Part shown: in pieces, positions 25,913-35,846 of the stretch
Layout of the letters: every line of letters begins with the position of its first letter
How positions within the stretch are numbered: the stretch's first letter is position 1
Origin: Candidatus Cloacimonadota bacterium
GTDB lineage: Bacteria > Cloacimonadota > Cloacimonadia > JGIOTU-2
DNA: 59,122 nt
Reading direction: 5' to 3'
Assembly: GCA_030613025.1 (NCBI GenBank)
Contig: JAUWMT010000015.1
Coordinates: 1-59,122, forward strand
Position numbers and translations under genes: made by a program
The notes under the pieces: model-generated
Told to the model about the DNA's origin: nothing
Seen by the model: only the letters and a program-made list of their open reading frames with translations
Databases searched by the model: none

Positions 25913-26506
25913 ATGGAAATTACAGCAAAACAGGTTAAAGAGTTAAGAGATAAAACAAATGTTGGTCTGATGGAATGCAAAAAAGCATTGGCTGAAGCGA
26001 ATGGGAACGTTGATGAAGCAGTGAAGGTCCTACGTAAGAAAGGAATTGCTAAGGCAGAGAAGAAGGCAAGCAGAGATTCAAGCGAAGGCATCATTCATGC
26101 ATATATTCATCCCGGCGCAAAACTGGGTGTGCTGCTTGAACTGAGCTGTGAGACAGATTTCGTGGCACGAACTGACGACTTTAAGGAAATGGCAAATCAG
26201 ATCGCAATGCACATTGCTGCCACCAACCCTATGGCGCTCTCTGAAGAAGATATTGATCCAAAAATTATTGAAGACGAAAAAGAAATTTATAAAGAGCAAG
26301 CTCTTGCTGCCGGTAAACCGGAAAAGATAGTGGATAAGATCGTTGAAGGACGTATAAAAAAATATTATACTGAAAATTGTCTGCTCGACCAACCACTTGT
26401 AATGGATGAAGACATCACGATCAAAGAGCTGATTTCCAATGCAGTATTGAAGCTGGGTGAGAATATCAGCATTAAGAGATTTGCGCGTTACCAAATAGGT
26501 ATGTAA
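25913..26506 (+). CDS. tsf: Elongation factor Ts, short form
   Basis: 197 aa. The start is the ATG at 25913 (MEITAKQVKELRDKT), with CGGAG upstream. Landmarks are TNVGLMECKKALAEANGNVDEA, the UBA-like N-terminal domain, then LLELSCETDFVARTDDF. The length matches the short EF-Ts class with one core subdomain, as in Thermus. It acts as guanine nucleotide exchange factor for EF-Tu. It sits in the usual rpsB-tsf-pyrH-frr order. Confidence 0.96.
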   Translation: MEITAKQVKELRDKTNVGLMECKKALAEANGNVDEAVKVLRKKGIAKAEKKASRDSSEGIIHAYIHPGAKLGVLLELSCETDFVARTDDFKEMANQIAMHIAATNPMALSEEDIDPKIIEDEKEIYKEQALAAGKPEKIVDKIVEGRIKKYYTENCLLDQPLVMDEDITIKELISNAVLKLGENISIKRFARYQIGM

Positions 26507-26507
26507 C

Positions 26508-27212
26508 ATGAAATACAAGAGAATCCTGCTAAAGATCAGCGGAGAAATACTACAGGGGCAAAATTCCTTTGGTATTGAAAATGAAGCTGTTACGCGGATT
26601 GTAAAAGAGCTTGTTGATCTTCACACAAAGGGATTGGAACTCGGTATTGTAATTGGTGGTGGTAACTTTTTCCGTGGAGCCACTTCTGCAATCGAGGGTA
26701 TGAGACGTCCTGAAGCTGATGCTATCGGTATGCTTGCAACTGTACAAAATGCCATTGTGCTTCATGAAAAATTACGTGAATACCATGTGCTCTCTGAAGT
26801 ATTTACCGCAAAACCTGTCGCATCGATCGGTACTTGTTTCTCGTCAGAAAGTGCTCAGGCAGCACTTCGGGCAGGGAAAGTCGGTCTGTATGCAGGCGGC
26901 ACTGGAAATCCCTATTTCACTACAGATACTGCAGCAGTTCTACGAGCTCTTGAAATCGAAGCAGATATCCTGTTCAAAGGAACAAAGGTTGATGGTGTCT
27001 ATGACAGAGATCCTGTAAAATATCCCGATGCAACTCTTTTTAATACAATATCTTACGCTGATTATATTGAATTAAATCTCAAAATTATGGATCTTACAGC
27101 TATTTCACTGGCAAAAAATAATCATTTAAAAATTAAAGTATTCAATATCAAAGAACTCGGAAATATTTCCAAAGCTGTTTTTGAAGATAATTTTGGAAGT
27201 ATCATAGAGTAG
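26508..27212 (+). CDS. pyrH: UMP kinase
   Basis: 234 aa. Amino-acid kinase fold: KRILLKISGE, IVIGGGNFFRG and GTGNPYFTTDTAA. It phosphorylates UMP to UDP in pyrimidine synthesis, normally as a hexamer regulated by UTP and GTP. It starts 1 nt after the tsf stop, so translation is coupled. Confidence 0.97.
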   Translation: MKYKRILLKISGEILQGQNSFGIENEAVTRIVKELVDLHTKGLELGIVIGGGNFFRGATSAIEGMRRPEADAIGMLATVQNAIVLHEKLREYHVLSEVFTAKPVASIGTCFSSESAQAALRAGKVGLYAGGTGNPYFTTDTAAVLRALEIEADILFKGTKVDGVYDRDPVKYPDATLFNTISYADYIELNLKIMDLTAISLAKNNHLKIKVFNIKELGNISKAVFEDNFGSIIE

Positions 27213-27302
27213 CACATTGGCGGACAGGTTGTAAAACCCTGTATATAGTATGAATAGTTATGCAACACCGGAGGATAACAAGAGGAACAAGAGGAGTTAA
27301 TA

Positions 27303-27866
27303 ATGCAAGAATTAGAGTCGATCTACAAAGACACTCGCGACAAAATGGATAAAACCATTGAATCGCTTCGAAAAGAACTCATGAAAATTAGAACCGGTAA
27401 AGCGAATATTTCACTTCTTGAAGATATCACAGTAGATTATTATGGACAGCCCTCTCCTCTTAATCATGTGGGAACGATTTCTGTACCTGAAGCCCGGCTG
27501 ATACTCATCAATCCGTGGGAAAAGAACATGCTGCAAATTATCGAAAAAGCAATACTTGCTTCTGATCTCGGCATCACACCGCAAAATGACGGCAATGTGA
27601 TCCGGCTTGCTTTTCCGCCTCTTACTGAAGATAGAAGAAAAGATCTTGGCAAATTGGTGAAGAAGCATGGAGAAGAGGCAAAGATATCAGTTCGAAATAT
27701 ACGAAGAACTGCCAATGATGATATCAAAAAACTCGAAAAAGACAGTATCATCTCTGAAGATAATTCCAAAGACGGTTTGGATGAAATTCAGGAAATTACT
27801 GATGAATTTACAAAAAAAATAGACGAAATTGTCGATAATAAAGAGAAAGAAATCATGGAGATTTAA
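27303..27866 (+). CDS. frr: Ribosome recycling factor
   Basis: 187 aa. Landmarks are LRKELMKIRTGKANISLLED, DYYGQPSPLNHVGTISVPEA and PPLTEDRRKDLGKLVKKHGE. With EF-G it splits post-termination ribosomes. It is preceded by a 90-nt spacer with AAGAGGAG as ribosome binding site. It closes the rpsB-tsf-pyrH-frr group; a small ferredoxin follows after 6 nt. Confidence 0.97.
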   Translation: MQELESIYKDTRDKMDKTIESLRKELMKIRTGKANISLLEDITVDYYGQPSPLNHVGTISVPEARLILINPWEKNMLQIIEKAILASDLGITPQNDGNVIRLAFPPLTEDRRKDLGKLVKKHGEEAKISVRNIRRTANDDIKKLEKDSIISEDNSKDGLDEIQEITDEFTKKIDEIVDNKEKEIMEI

Positions 27867-27872
27867 AGTATT

Positions 27873-28052
27873 ATGAGCTTTATTATAACCGCTGATTGTA
27901 TTAAATGCGGAGCCTGTATAGAAATATGCCCGGAAAAAGCAATAGTCGAAGACGACACACAATACATAATCACAGATGATTGCATAGAGTGCGGACTGTG
28001 TCTTAAGGAATGTCCTCTCGATGCCATCAAAGCTAACAATAACAAAAAATAA
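27873..28052 (+). CDS. Small 2[4Fe-4S] ferredoxin, 59 aa
   Basis: A short gene easily missed. The frame from the ATG at 27873 to TAA at 28050-28052 contains two CX2CX2CX3C-P clusters: CIKCGACIEICP and CIECGLCLKECP, each preceded by Asp. This is the clostridial-type ferredoxin layout binding two [4Fe-4S] clusters. It lies 6 nt after frr and 4 nt before the DUF2723 gene, so it is probably co-transcribed. It fits an anaerobe. The redox partner cannot be told from context. Confidence 0.93.
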   Translation: MSFIITADCIKCGACIEICPEKAIVEDDTQYIITDDCIECGLCLKECPLDAIKANNNKK

Positions 28053-28056
28053 TACT

Positions 28057-30678
28057 ATGAATTTTGAAAATAAGTGCACTATCGACAGGAGAACAAATGC
28101 CATTATAGGGCTGGTAGTTTTTCTGTCTGTTTTCATTATCTATTATATCACAAAACCTGTGTCACTCTCGTTTTGGGATTGCGGTGAGTACATTGCCTGC
28201 AGCTCAATTCTTGGTGTTCCACATCCTCCCGGAAATCCCTTTTATATACTACTCGGTAAATTTTTCACACTCCTCCCGATAGGACTTTCACATGCTCAGG
28301 CAGTAAGTCTGTTATCAATTTTCTTTAGCTGTTTTGCCTCTCTTTTTGTCTATCTCTCTATTGTGAAGCTTGTTGCAATCTGGGAAACCAAACAGATATA
28401 TGCATATATTGCAGGAATTTTCGGTGCGCTCTTTATCGCTTTTTCACAAGAATTCTGGTTAAATGCGATCGAAGCAGAAGTCTATGGAGGATTATCATTC
28501 TTCATTGCACTTATAATATGGCTCACGCTCATCTGGACTGAAAAGCAAAAGAACTTCAACCATCAGAATATATTACTGCTCATCGTGTATCTATTCTTTC
28601 TCGGATTCAGCGTGCATCAGACAACGCTGCAGATCGCACTGGCGGTACTGCTGATCGTAGTTCTTCCATTATTGAAATTTGATAAGAATTTCTATAAGAA
28701 ACTTGCGATCTTCGTGGTCATAGGACTTGCTCTTTACTATATTTTCTATCTTATTGGATCCGGATTCGGGCAGGGCAGTCTGGGAAAATATATCTTCGCA
28801 CTTTTTGTTATAGGTGTGTTGATGTATTACCTGCGGGATTATGTACAACCTCGGGTATGGTTTTTTGCGTTGTTGATGGTTATTCTCGGGCTGAGCACAC
28901 ACCTCATTCTCCCGATACGTGCAGCAGCAGATCCCTTTATTAATGAGGGTGATCCTTCTACTCTGCAGCGTTTTATGGATTATGTCTTCAGGAAACAGTA
29001 TGGACCTACTAGTTTCACAGTGCGACGTGCTCCCATTCTGATGCAACTCGATTTTCATTTCCTCAGATATTTCAGCTGGCAGTTTTTCGATGCTCAGGTC
29101 ATCAGTAATTTCCTGAATGTATCAAAACAGTTTATACATACGATTTTCCAATTTATTGTTGTTGCACTTGGTTTGACCGGTTTTTACTATCAGTTCAAAA
29201 AGAACAAGCGCTCATTCATTTACCTTGCGTCATTTTTCTTCATGGCAAGCATTGCAATGATACTTGTGATGAATCTCTCATCTGCAGAAGTGCGTGACAG
29301 ACCGTACTTTTTCATAACTGCTTATATGCTTTGGACATTCTGGATGGGCATCGGAGTAATGGGAGTCATACGATATCTACGTAAAAGATCGAAAATATTG
29401 TCTATTATTGCATTATGTCTTCTTGCAACACTTCCCATTATTAATATGGCGTCTCATTATCATAAAAATGATAGAAGCCAGGAGCTGCTATCTCTTGAAT
29501 ACGGTACAAATTTCTTGAACGGGCTCGATAAGAATGCGATCATATTTACAAATGGAGATAATGATACTTTCCCATTGTGGTATGCTCAAGCAGTTTATGA
29601 TCCTAATGCAGAAGAATATTTTCTTGAGGAAGATACACTTCTCTTCGGAGAGATCAAAGGATTCTCAATTTCAGATAAAGAAGATATTCCAAGAAAAACT
29701 CAGATCAAACTGAATGAAGCATATGTGGCAAAGAAAGATCTTGGTGGAATTCGTAAGGATGTTTCTGTTGCAAATTTGAGTCTTCTGAACACACCGTGGT
29801 ATATAAAACAGCTTCGAGATTTTGAAGGCATTGAGATCAATTTATCTGATAAACAGATCGATGAGTTGCACCCTATCCAGCTTGCCAACGAAGCGAACTT
29901 CCGGGTAGGAGATATCAAGATCACTTTCCCAAAAGCCAAACAACTCTTCGTTAAAGACCAAATGGTTTTGCAGATCATAAAAAATAATTATGGTAAACGC
30001 CCTATATACTTTGCTGTCACAGTTGCAGACCGTGTGGATTTCGATGAATATCTTCAGAGCGAAGGCATGGCGGACAGACTTGTCTCGACAAAAGCAAAAT
30101 ATCAGATAAATGCCCCTCGACTAAATCATAATATTGAAAATGTGTTTGATTATAAATCCATCTACAATGAAACTCTCTACAAAGACGAGAATATGAAGCG
30201 TCTCGTCAATAATTATGGCGCCGATTTCATGCGTATGTCCACAACCTTCTATCAGAATGGAGATTACGAGAATGCAGTGAAGTATCTTAACAAGGCAATG
30301 GATTTTGTGCATGAGAAGGATAGATACCTGCCGAGTCTTGCAAACCTGTATTATGAAATGGAATTGTACGACAGTGCCTTGAGCGTGATCGAACCACTTC
30401 TAAAAAAGAGTCCTGAAGATCCTCAACTCGTATATCTCCAAATTGAATTTCTTGTGAAAAATGAGGATATTGCAACTGCCCTTAACACTCTTGAAGATTT
30501 CATTATGAAACATACTGATCAGCAATATTTCCTCAACCGCTATTTGAATATTGTGAGGATTAATACCGATTATGCTGAAAGAGCAGTTGACTATATGGAT
30601 GAACTGATCAAACAGCATCCGAAAAATAAATCATTCCAGCAGTTTAAGATACAGATTCAAGATATTAACAAAAAGTAA
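28057..30678 (+). CDS. DUF2723-family multispan membrane protein with TPR-like tail, 873 aa
   Basis: The start is the ATG at 28057. N-terminal half: multiple transmembrane helices with the family signature SFWDCGEYIACSSILGVPHP (PPGNPFY follows), and SQEFWLNAIEAEVYGG. This matches DUF2723, a GT-C-like family related to eukaryotic TMEM260, a protein O-mannosyltransferase. The C-terminal third is soluble, with TPR-like helices (about 735-830). By family knowledge it probably glycosylates exported proteins at the membrane; such proteins are common in T9SS-bearing bacteria. Asp/Glu of WDCGEY are the likely catalytic residues (inference). Confidence 0.88.
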   Translation: MNFENKCTIDRRTNAIIGLVVFLSVFIIYYITKPVSLSFWDCGEYIACSSILGVPHPPGNPFYILLGKFFTLLPIGLSHAQAVSLLSIFFSCFASLFVYLSIVKLVAIWETKQIYAYIAGIFGALFIAFSQEFWLNAIEAEVYGGLSFFIALIIWLTLIWTEKQKNFNHQNILLLIVYLFFLGFSVHQTTLQIALAVLLIVVLPLLKFDKNFYKKLAIFVVIGLALYYIFYLIGSGFGQGSLGKYIFALFVIGVLMYYLRDYVQPRVWFFALLMVILGLSTHLILPIRAAADPFINEGDPSTLQRFMDYVFRKQYGPTSFTVRRAPILMQLDFHFLRYFSWQFFDAQVISNFLNVSKQFIHTIFQFIVVALGLTGFYYQFKKNKRSFIYLASFFFMASIAMILVMNLSSAEVRDRPYFFITAYMLWTFWMGIGVMGVIRYLRKRSKILSIIALCLLATLPIINMASHYHKNDRSQELLSLEYGTNFLNGLDKNAIIFTNGDNDTFPLWYAQAVYDPNAEEYFLEEDTLLFGEIKGFSISDKEDIPRKTQIKLNEAYVAKKDLGGIRKDVSVANLSLLNTPWYIKQLRDFEGIEINLSDKQIDELHPIQLANEANFRVGDIKITFPKAKQLFVKDQMVLQIIKNNYGKRPIYFAVTVADRVDFDEYLQSEGMADRLVSTKAKYQINAPRLNHNIENVFDYKSIYNETLYKDENMKRLVNNYGADFMRMSTTFYQNGDYENAVKYLNKAMDFVHEKDRYLPSLANLYYEMELYDSALSVIEPLLKKSPEDPQLVYLQIEFLVKNEDIATALNTLEDFIMKHTDQQYFLNRYLNIVRINTDYAERAVDYMDELIKQHPKNKSFQQFKIQIQDINKK

Positions 30679-30729
30679 TAAGGATTGAATAAATAGGGGG
30701 AGTGTTAACTTAACTGTGTTTGGGAAGGT

Positions 30730-30789
30730 GCATAACGGATAAAATAACCTTCCCTGATGTATCTGGATCAGGTTGATTTGGGGTTGTGC
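30730..30789 (-). other. attC site E, end of cassette array 2
   Basis: Read on the minus strand: R'' GCACAAC (30789-30783), inner stem CCTGAT/ATCAGG, then R' GTTATGC (30736-30730). R'' is the complement of TTGTGC, the first six bases of the mod-res cassette at 35124-35119. About 60 bp, a normal attC size. It sits 41 nt before the stop end of the res gene. Confidence 0.75.
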
Positions 30790-30830
30790 GTATGCATTTA
30801 ATCTTCATTTATTTTTCTAAAGTTGCTGTT

Positions 30831-33203
30831 TTAATTAAATAAATATTCCATTGGTTTCCATTCATTATTGGATGGAGTTTCATCAAAATAATCGGCTGTA
30901 TCGCAATATTCCCAAACGCCATTGGCGAATCTGGAAATCCCACCCAAATAATTATCACCAAGTTCTTCTAATTTTTCAACTAAACCCTTTGCTCTTCCTT
31001 CGGTGTTAAGAGATTGACCTGCTTTTGTATCGAAAATTCCAACCTTCCCATTCTCAAATTGAATAATCCAGTCAGGGTAAAAAAGAGAATCTTTTTGTTT
31101 TGTCTTATTAAAGTACTGTAAAGAATATGCATCTTTTCCGCTATCACCATTTTTTAGCCACCATCTTACAGAATCTGTTTTTGTATCTATATAGTTCACA
31201 AATCTTTCTTCATTCTGCCTTCCGGAGTAATCACGAATATAACAACTATCCATCACACAATTATTTTGATCAACTTCAACATAATCTTCAGTGTATTGAT
31301 ATTGCAAATCACTTACTTTGAAAATGGGTGCTTCTTTCTCTTTTTGTTTATTATGCCGTTCTTTTAAAATCTTATTTAAGACAGGTCTATACTCTTTCAA
31401 TGCATTTGTTATGGCTGGTCTGAATTTGCTACTTGCATCTCGAAGAATATCAAAAACGCATACACGATAAATTGTTGAAATATCTGGTAAAAATATGCTT
31501 TTTAACCAAACACGTAGAGCGGATTTTAAAGGTGACCAAGACCGGGCAACATTTGTTATTCTGGCATCATCATCTGTTTGTTCTTTCAATACTTGATAAC
31601 AAAGGAAATTGAATGATTTTTCAATATCATTTTGAGACATCTCGAAATCTTGATCTTCACCTTTTGTCTTGAAATCCAAAGACAATTGGTCAAAATCAGT
31701 GTACAAAGCATCCACAATCAAACGATTGAAAACTTTTGAAGTAAGATTAACACCTTTTTCTTCCAATTTCTTTTGGGCTTTATCAAAAATATCATCAGAG
31801 GTAATTCCAAAATATTTATTCATTGACTCAACAAAACTCTTTTGAAATTTTACTGAATCGGCAAGATCTCCATAATCAACACGGGATAGAAAAGAGGATT
31901 CTAATTGAAAATCTTTTACATCTTCTTTGAATTCTAACTTAATTTGAGATTTATAAATAAACGGCTTGTTTCCAGTAATTTTCTCAAAATCGCCATTTAT
32001 ATCTTTTCGCTCATAATTGGTGAATAAATAACCTGTGCGTAAATCAGAATTGTATTTGTAATCATCCTTTTTTTGTGGTTCTGCCATTCGGAGAATGCGA
32101 CCAACTGTTTGTGCATAAAAAGTATGGGAAGAAATTTCCCTAAACATTATCAAAACGTGGGCTCTGGGGCAATCCCAACCAGTACCGGCAGCCTGTTTGA
32201 ATAATAGAAAATCGTGTTCATCATCATTTTCTTCTAAGAATGGCGGTCTTGAATGTCCGGTAAACCATCTGGCTATTTTCTTGCTTTCAACACCTAATTC
32301 TTTCAAATAATCCGTTACAACTTCTTCTTTTGTTTTTTCACCCCGATCCTGCAATTCTTTATCATCGTTAGGTAATTGGATGAGAATAAGGGGATTTACA
32401 TTTTTTCCTAATTCTTCAAATTGTCTTTTTAGTTCATTCTTCTTTTCTATCCCTAAATCCAACAAAACTTTGTCCAAATCTTCACCGCCGTGTTTCTGCA
32501 AATCTTCATTGGGTGTAACCACAATTTTTTCTTTTATCAACCCTTCATCTACAACACGTTGTCGTGGAACTTCAATAAAACTGTTATGCCTTCTGGCTTT
32601 CAATTCGTCTTCATTCGAAGGTGTAGCGGAAATACCATAAATAATTTTTGGATTGATATAATTGACTATTTCTTGAGCAAGAGTTGTTGTTCTGTTTTTA
32701 TGTACTTCATCTACGATAAGAATAATTTCTCTGCCCTCTTCGTGAGTTTTATCAATAAAGTCTTCCCAATAACTGCCGGACTCCTTCCGCTTGTCAGGAT
32801 TTTCTGGTCTCCGTAAGATTCTGTTTTCTGCGGAACGGGAAACCAGTTTTTGCCAGTTCAAGAATAAAATATCATTCTTTTTCAGTTTGCCGTTATTGAT
32901 GTCATTGACGGTAAGCAGGTCGTTTTTCAGAGCATTTCTAAAATATTCTTGAAATTTATCTTTGCTCTGCATTGCAAGGTCATCACTGAATGTAATCCAG
33001 ATAAACGCCTTATCTTCGTCCCAATTTGGTAAACCATTTAGTTCATTAATGAATGAAGCGGATGTAAATGTTTTTCCGCTTCCGGTTGGAGATTTTAGAA
33101 CAAGCGTTAATTGTCTTTCTGGATTGACCCAAAGGCGTACAAATTTTTCTTTAAGTTGGTCAATGGTTTCTTTTTGGAATGGTAGTGGATTGAATTTTGC
33201 CAT
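30831..33203 (-). CDS. res: Type III restriction enzyme, Res subunit
   Basis: 790 aa. Helicase superfamily 2 motifs: Walker A SPTGSGKTF (Lys44), DEVH (motif II), SATPS (motif III) and QTVGRILRM (motif VI). A C-terminal nuclease motif follows: Pro710-Asp711 (YPDWIIQF) and Asp725-Thr-Lys727 (GIFDTKAG). By family knowledge Res, with Mod, translocates or slides on DNA using ATP and cuts near unmethylated recognition sites. Its ATG shares a base with the mod stop (TAATG). Both genes are inside integron cassette D. Confidence 0.95.
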   Translation of the reverse strand: MAKFNPLPFQKETIDQLKEKFVRLWVNPERQLTLVLKSPTGSGKTFTSASFINELNGLPNWDEDKAFIWITFSDDLAMQSKDKFQEYFRNALKNDLLTVNDINNGKLKKNDILFLNWQKLVSRSAENRILRRPENPDKRKESGSYWEDFIDKTHEEGREIILIVDEVHKNRTTTLAQEIVNYINPKIIYGISATPSNEDELKARRHNSFIEVPRQRVVDEGLIKEKIVVTPNEDLQKHGGEDLDKVLLDLGIEKKNELKRQFEELGKNVNPLILIQLPNDDKELQDRGEKTKEEVVTDYLKELGVESKKIARWFTGHSRPPFLEENDDEHDFLLFKQAAGTGWDCPRAHVLIMFREISSHTFYAQTVGRILRMAEPQKKDDYKYNSDLRTGYLFTNYERKDINGDFEKITGNKPFIYKSQIKLEFKEDVKDFQLESSFLSRVDYGDLADSVKFQKSFVESMNKYFGITSDDIFDKAQKKLEEKGVNLTSKVFNRLIVDALYTDFDQLSLDFKTKGEDQDFEMSQNDIEKSFNFLCYQVLKEQTDDDARITNVARSWSPLKSALRVWLKSIFLPDISTIYRVCVFDILRDASSKFRPAITNALKEYRPVLNKILKERHNKQKEKEAPIFKVSDLQYQYTEDYVEVDQNNCVMDSCYIRDYSGRQNEERFVNYIDTKTDSVRWWLKNGDSGKDAYSLQYFNKTKQKDSLFYPDWIIQFENGKVGIFDTKAGQSLNTEGRAKGLVEKLEELGDNYLGGISRFANGVWEYCDTADYFDETPSNNEWKPMEYLFN

Positions 33204-34996
33204 TAGTTACTCAAATTATAGATTGTTTTGTACACTTCAAGAATTGGTTGTGGAATGGGTTTCACTTCAATATTATCCCGATATTCAAATTGATCTGCAA
33301 ATTCATTTTCACCCCAACTGAAAACATAAACAGTGACCGGTTTTTCAAGTACCAATACTTTTTCACGGAATTTTTCAAAATGGTCTAATTCCTCTCTGAA
33401 ATAAACAGCGGTGAACTGTTTTTCATTTTTGAAGAATTGGAAAAAGTCTGTTTGTAGTTCTTCCATTTCATAAAGGGTATTTTCGGCAATTGCCAAAAGT
33501 TCACCAGCGTGATGGGCTAATTCACTTTTGTCTTGATCGTTAGCACCCAGAATATTGTGGTCGCCAACGAATTCGGTTTTGTAGTATTTCAATGAATTTC
33601 CTAAACCCAAAGTATTTCCATAGCCATCTATTACATTTTTAACTCTTGGGTAACATTTTATTTTCATTATTTCATTCTCATTATTTGTCACCAGGATAAA
33701 TTTATCGCGACGATTTTCAAGAGAATTATTATCTAAAACAGCGTGTCCAAGGCTACCGGAACCAGCAAAAAAATCAAGAACTGTACAATACTTATTTTTT
33801 GATAAAGATAATTTTAATATGTGCTTTAAAAAGGCTATCGGTTTCTTTCCGCTACGAAAGTCAATACCACCTTCATGCCTACAATTACCAAAACTGTCTG
33901 AAAAATCTACAAAATTAATTATCGTTTTTTCTTTTTCATAGTTTTCAAGATCTTCTAATACCTCAACAGGAACACCTTGATAATATTTACCCTTGGTTGC
34001 TTTCTTTCTCTTTGGGCCGGTAAAATACCGATAATTAAACTTGTCGCTACCAATACCATATACTTTATACAAAGTTTTGTAACCATCTATGAATTCACGA
34101 TCCTGAAGATAATCCCTAAAAAATCGGCCTGAAGAATTACCATCTAATACTTTACCGGTGGCCCATATTTCTTTCAATGAATCAGTAGAAGGTTCTACTT
34201 TAACTATTTTATATGAATCCTCCATAAAAACATCTACTTTTTTACCGCCTAATTCTATTTCCTCAAAATCACCTATTTCTTCAATTGTCCATTTAAATTT
34301 ATCAATTTCGTACGGAATACTTTCATTTTTAAGAGCCGCACTAGGTGATTTGCTGTATATCAAAACTTGTTCAATCAATTTTTGATAACCCATATCTTCA
34401 ACCAGTGTTTTCCCTGGATACCTTACTTGAACATGTAAAGTTATTAAATGGTTTTTAATACCGAAAAGTTGGTCACATAATAATTTGAGTTGTGCGAATT
34501 CATTTTCATCAATATTGATGAAAATTATTCCTTCATCAGTAAGCAAGGATTTTGCCAATTCAAGGCGCTTGTACATAAAAGAGAGCCAATAACTGTGGCG
34601 CAAAGGATGGCCTTTCGGTACATCAGTCCCGTCTGGAAACTTGTCTAAAAATCGTTTATCCTTATATCTGAAACCATCACTGCCTGTATTGTAAGGTGGG
34701 TCAATATAAATGACATCAATTTTACCTTTATGTGTATAGTTCAAACAGGTAAGTGCGTGGTAATTGTCGCCTTCAATTAAAATGTGGGTGGGTTTGCCAT
34801 CGTCATTCACAATTGCTTTGTCTTTCACTTCTTTGAGTATGGGAAGTTTGTTTTCTACATCATCTTCAAAGGCTTCGGGTACATCCAGCCAATGTAAACC
34901 GTAAGTATCTTTTTTTATTTTATGATGGGTTCGCTTGAGTTCTTTTTCAAGTTCAGCTATTCGGTCTAAATATGTTTGTTCTTTTTCTGTTTTCAT
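33203..34996 (-). CDS. mod: Type III DNA adenine methyltransferase, Mod subunit
   Basis: 597 aa. Motif IV DPPYNTG (residues 99-105) precedes motif I LDFFAGSGSLGHAV (about 407-420): the beta-class N6-adenine layout of type III Mod proteins. A coiled-coil N-terminus precedes the catalytic part, and the target-recognition region lies between the two motifs (about 180-390). It methylates the recognition site on one strand and confers specificity on Res. It is translationally coupled to res. The start ATG is at 34996; 128 nt separate it from the cassette boundary at 35124. Confidence 0.95.
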   Translation of the reverse strand: MKTEKEQTYLDRIAELEKELKRTHHKIKKDTYGLHWLDVPEAFEDDVENKLPILKEVKDKAIVNDDGKPTHILIEGDNYHALTCLNYTHKGKIDVIYIDPPYNTGSDGFRYKDKRFLDKFPDGTDVPKGHPLRHSYWLSFMYKRLELAKSLLTDEGIIFINIDENEFAQLKLLCDQLFGIKNHLITLHVQVRYPGKTLVEDMGYQKLIEQVLIYSKSPSAALKNESIPYEIDKFKWTIEEIGDFEEIELGGKKVDVFMEDSYKIVKVEPSTDSLKEIWATGKVLDGNSSGRFFRDYLQDREFIDGYKTLYKVYGIGSDKFNYRYFTGPKRKKATKGKYYQGVPVEVLEDLENYEKEKTIINFVDFSDSFGNCRHEGGIDFRSGKKPIAFLKHILKLSLSKNKYCTVLDFFAGSGSLGHAVLDNNSLENRRDKFILVTNNENEIMKIKCYPRVKNVIDGYGNTLGLGNSLKYYKTEFVGDHNILGANDQDKSELAHHAGELLAIAENTLYEMEELQTDFFQFFKNEKQFTAVYFREELDHFEKFREKVLVLEKPVTVYVFSWGENEFADQFEYRDNIEVKPIPQPILEVYKTIYNLSN

Positions 34997-35118
34997 AAAT
35001 TGTTCAAATCTGGTTCATTTCATTTTATTAAAAGGAATTAATTTCTATTTCACCTTCCGTATAAAGGAAACATCTACCTTTAATAATTCTTGTGTTTATT
35101 TACATTTCAAATGCTGAC

Positions 35119-35186
35119 GCACAATGGCGTAGCTAAGTGGCTGGGACCGCGCAGCGGTTTCAGTCCGTTTCATCGACTTGTTAGAT
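35119..35186 (-). other. attC site D
   Basis: On the minus strand: R'' ATCTAAC (35186-35180), L'' GTCGATGAAACGGAC, inner hairpin ACCGC-TGC-GCGGT, R' ATTGTGC (35125-35119; first base differs from GTTRRRY). R'' complements TTAGAT, the first six bases of cassette C. The sequence TCTAACAAGTCG is typical of attC starts. It begins 3 nt after the stop of the 191-aa gene. Confidence 0.8.
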
Positions 35187-35188
35187 GA

Positions 35189-35764
35189 TTATTGAAAATC
35201 TGTTTCAACAATGTTCCAAATTCCTAATTTTTCAATATTCTGTAAATTATCAGGCATATCTTCTTGGTCAAACTCTAACTTTTCATAAAAATAATAGTTA
35301 TTAATTTTATCTTTCGAAACTCCATAGTCTATTCGAATAGAGTATACGATTTTGCCTTCAAACTCTTTCTTTTGCACTTTTTTGTAATAATCCCCGCCAA
35401 TGGTTAAACCCTCTTTATGTATTGTTTGATTGGGCATAATTGCGATAGGAAACTTAACGGGTTTCAAATATGTGGGTTCAATTGGTACTCCATTTAGGGT
35501 GAGCTCAGTTTCTATTTTTATGTAAGCTGGGACTTTCCCGATATTAGTGATTTGAAATTTTGATTTCATGTTTTCATCATGAAAAAATACATTGATTTTT
35601 TCTACAATAACCCATGGTCGTAATTCGTTTGAAGCTTGCTCGAGAGCTTTTTTTGCAGTCGAAGTAGCATACCAAGTGGATATAGCAGTAAAAATAAAGG
35701 CAGCAATTAATAGAAACCTTTCGAAATATTCCCATTTAGATCTTTTTATTTCTCCGTTTTTCAT
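35189..35764 (-). CDS. Membrane-anchored hypothetical protein, 191 aa, cassette C gene
   Basis: Not recognised. One N-terminal transmembrane helix (about residues 17-36: FLLIAAFIFTAISTWYAT) is followed by a soluble domain of mixed, beta-leaning sequence (PWVIVEKINVFF, SKFQITNIGKVPAYIKIE). This kind of protein, one helix plus an extracytoplasmic Ig-like region, is frequent among integron cassette genes. I use the ATG at 35764; a GTG at 35791 lies inside the attC site and is unlikely. The start is only 10 nt after the R' box and the stop only 3 nt before the next R'' box. Confidence 0.78.
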   Translation of the reverse strand: MKNGEIKRSKWEYFERFLLIAAFIFTAISTWYATSTAKKALEQASNELRPWVIVEKINVFFHDENMKSKFQITNIGKVPAYIKIETELTLNGVPIEPTYLKPVKFPIAIMPNQTIHKEGLTIGGDYYKKVQKKEFEGKIVYSIRIDYGVSKDKINNYYFYEKLEFDQEDMPDNLQNIEKLGIWNIVETDFQ

Positions 35765-35773
35765 ATTATCTTC

Positions 35774-35846
35774 ATCTAACGTGCCCTTCACCAGCGGGAA
35801 CGGAGCGCAGCGGAATTGGCAGTCCGCGTTGATGCGGTTGTTATAC
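35774..35846 (-). other. attC site C
   Basis: The clearest attC of the window. Minus strand: R'' GTATAAC (35846-35840), L'' CATCAACGCGGAC, loop region, L' CCGCTGGTGAAGGGC, R' GTTAGAT (35780-35774), an exact GTTRRRY. The L boxes pair with bulges, as attC sites do. 73 bp. R'' complements TTATAC, the first bases of cassette B. Confidence 0.88.
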
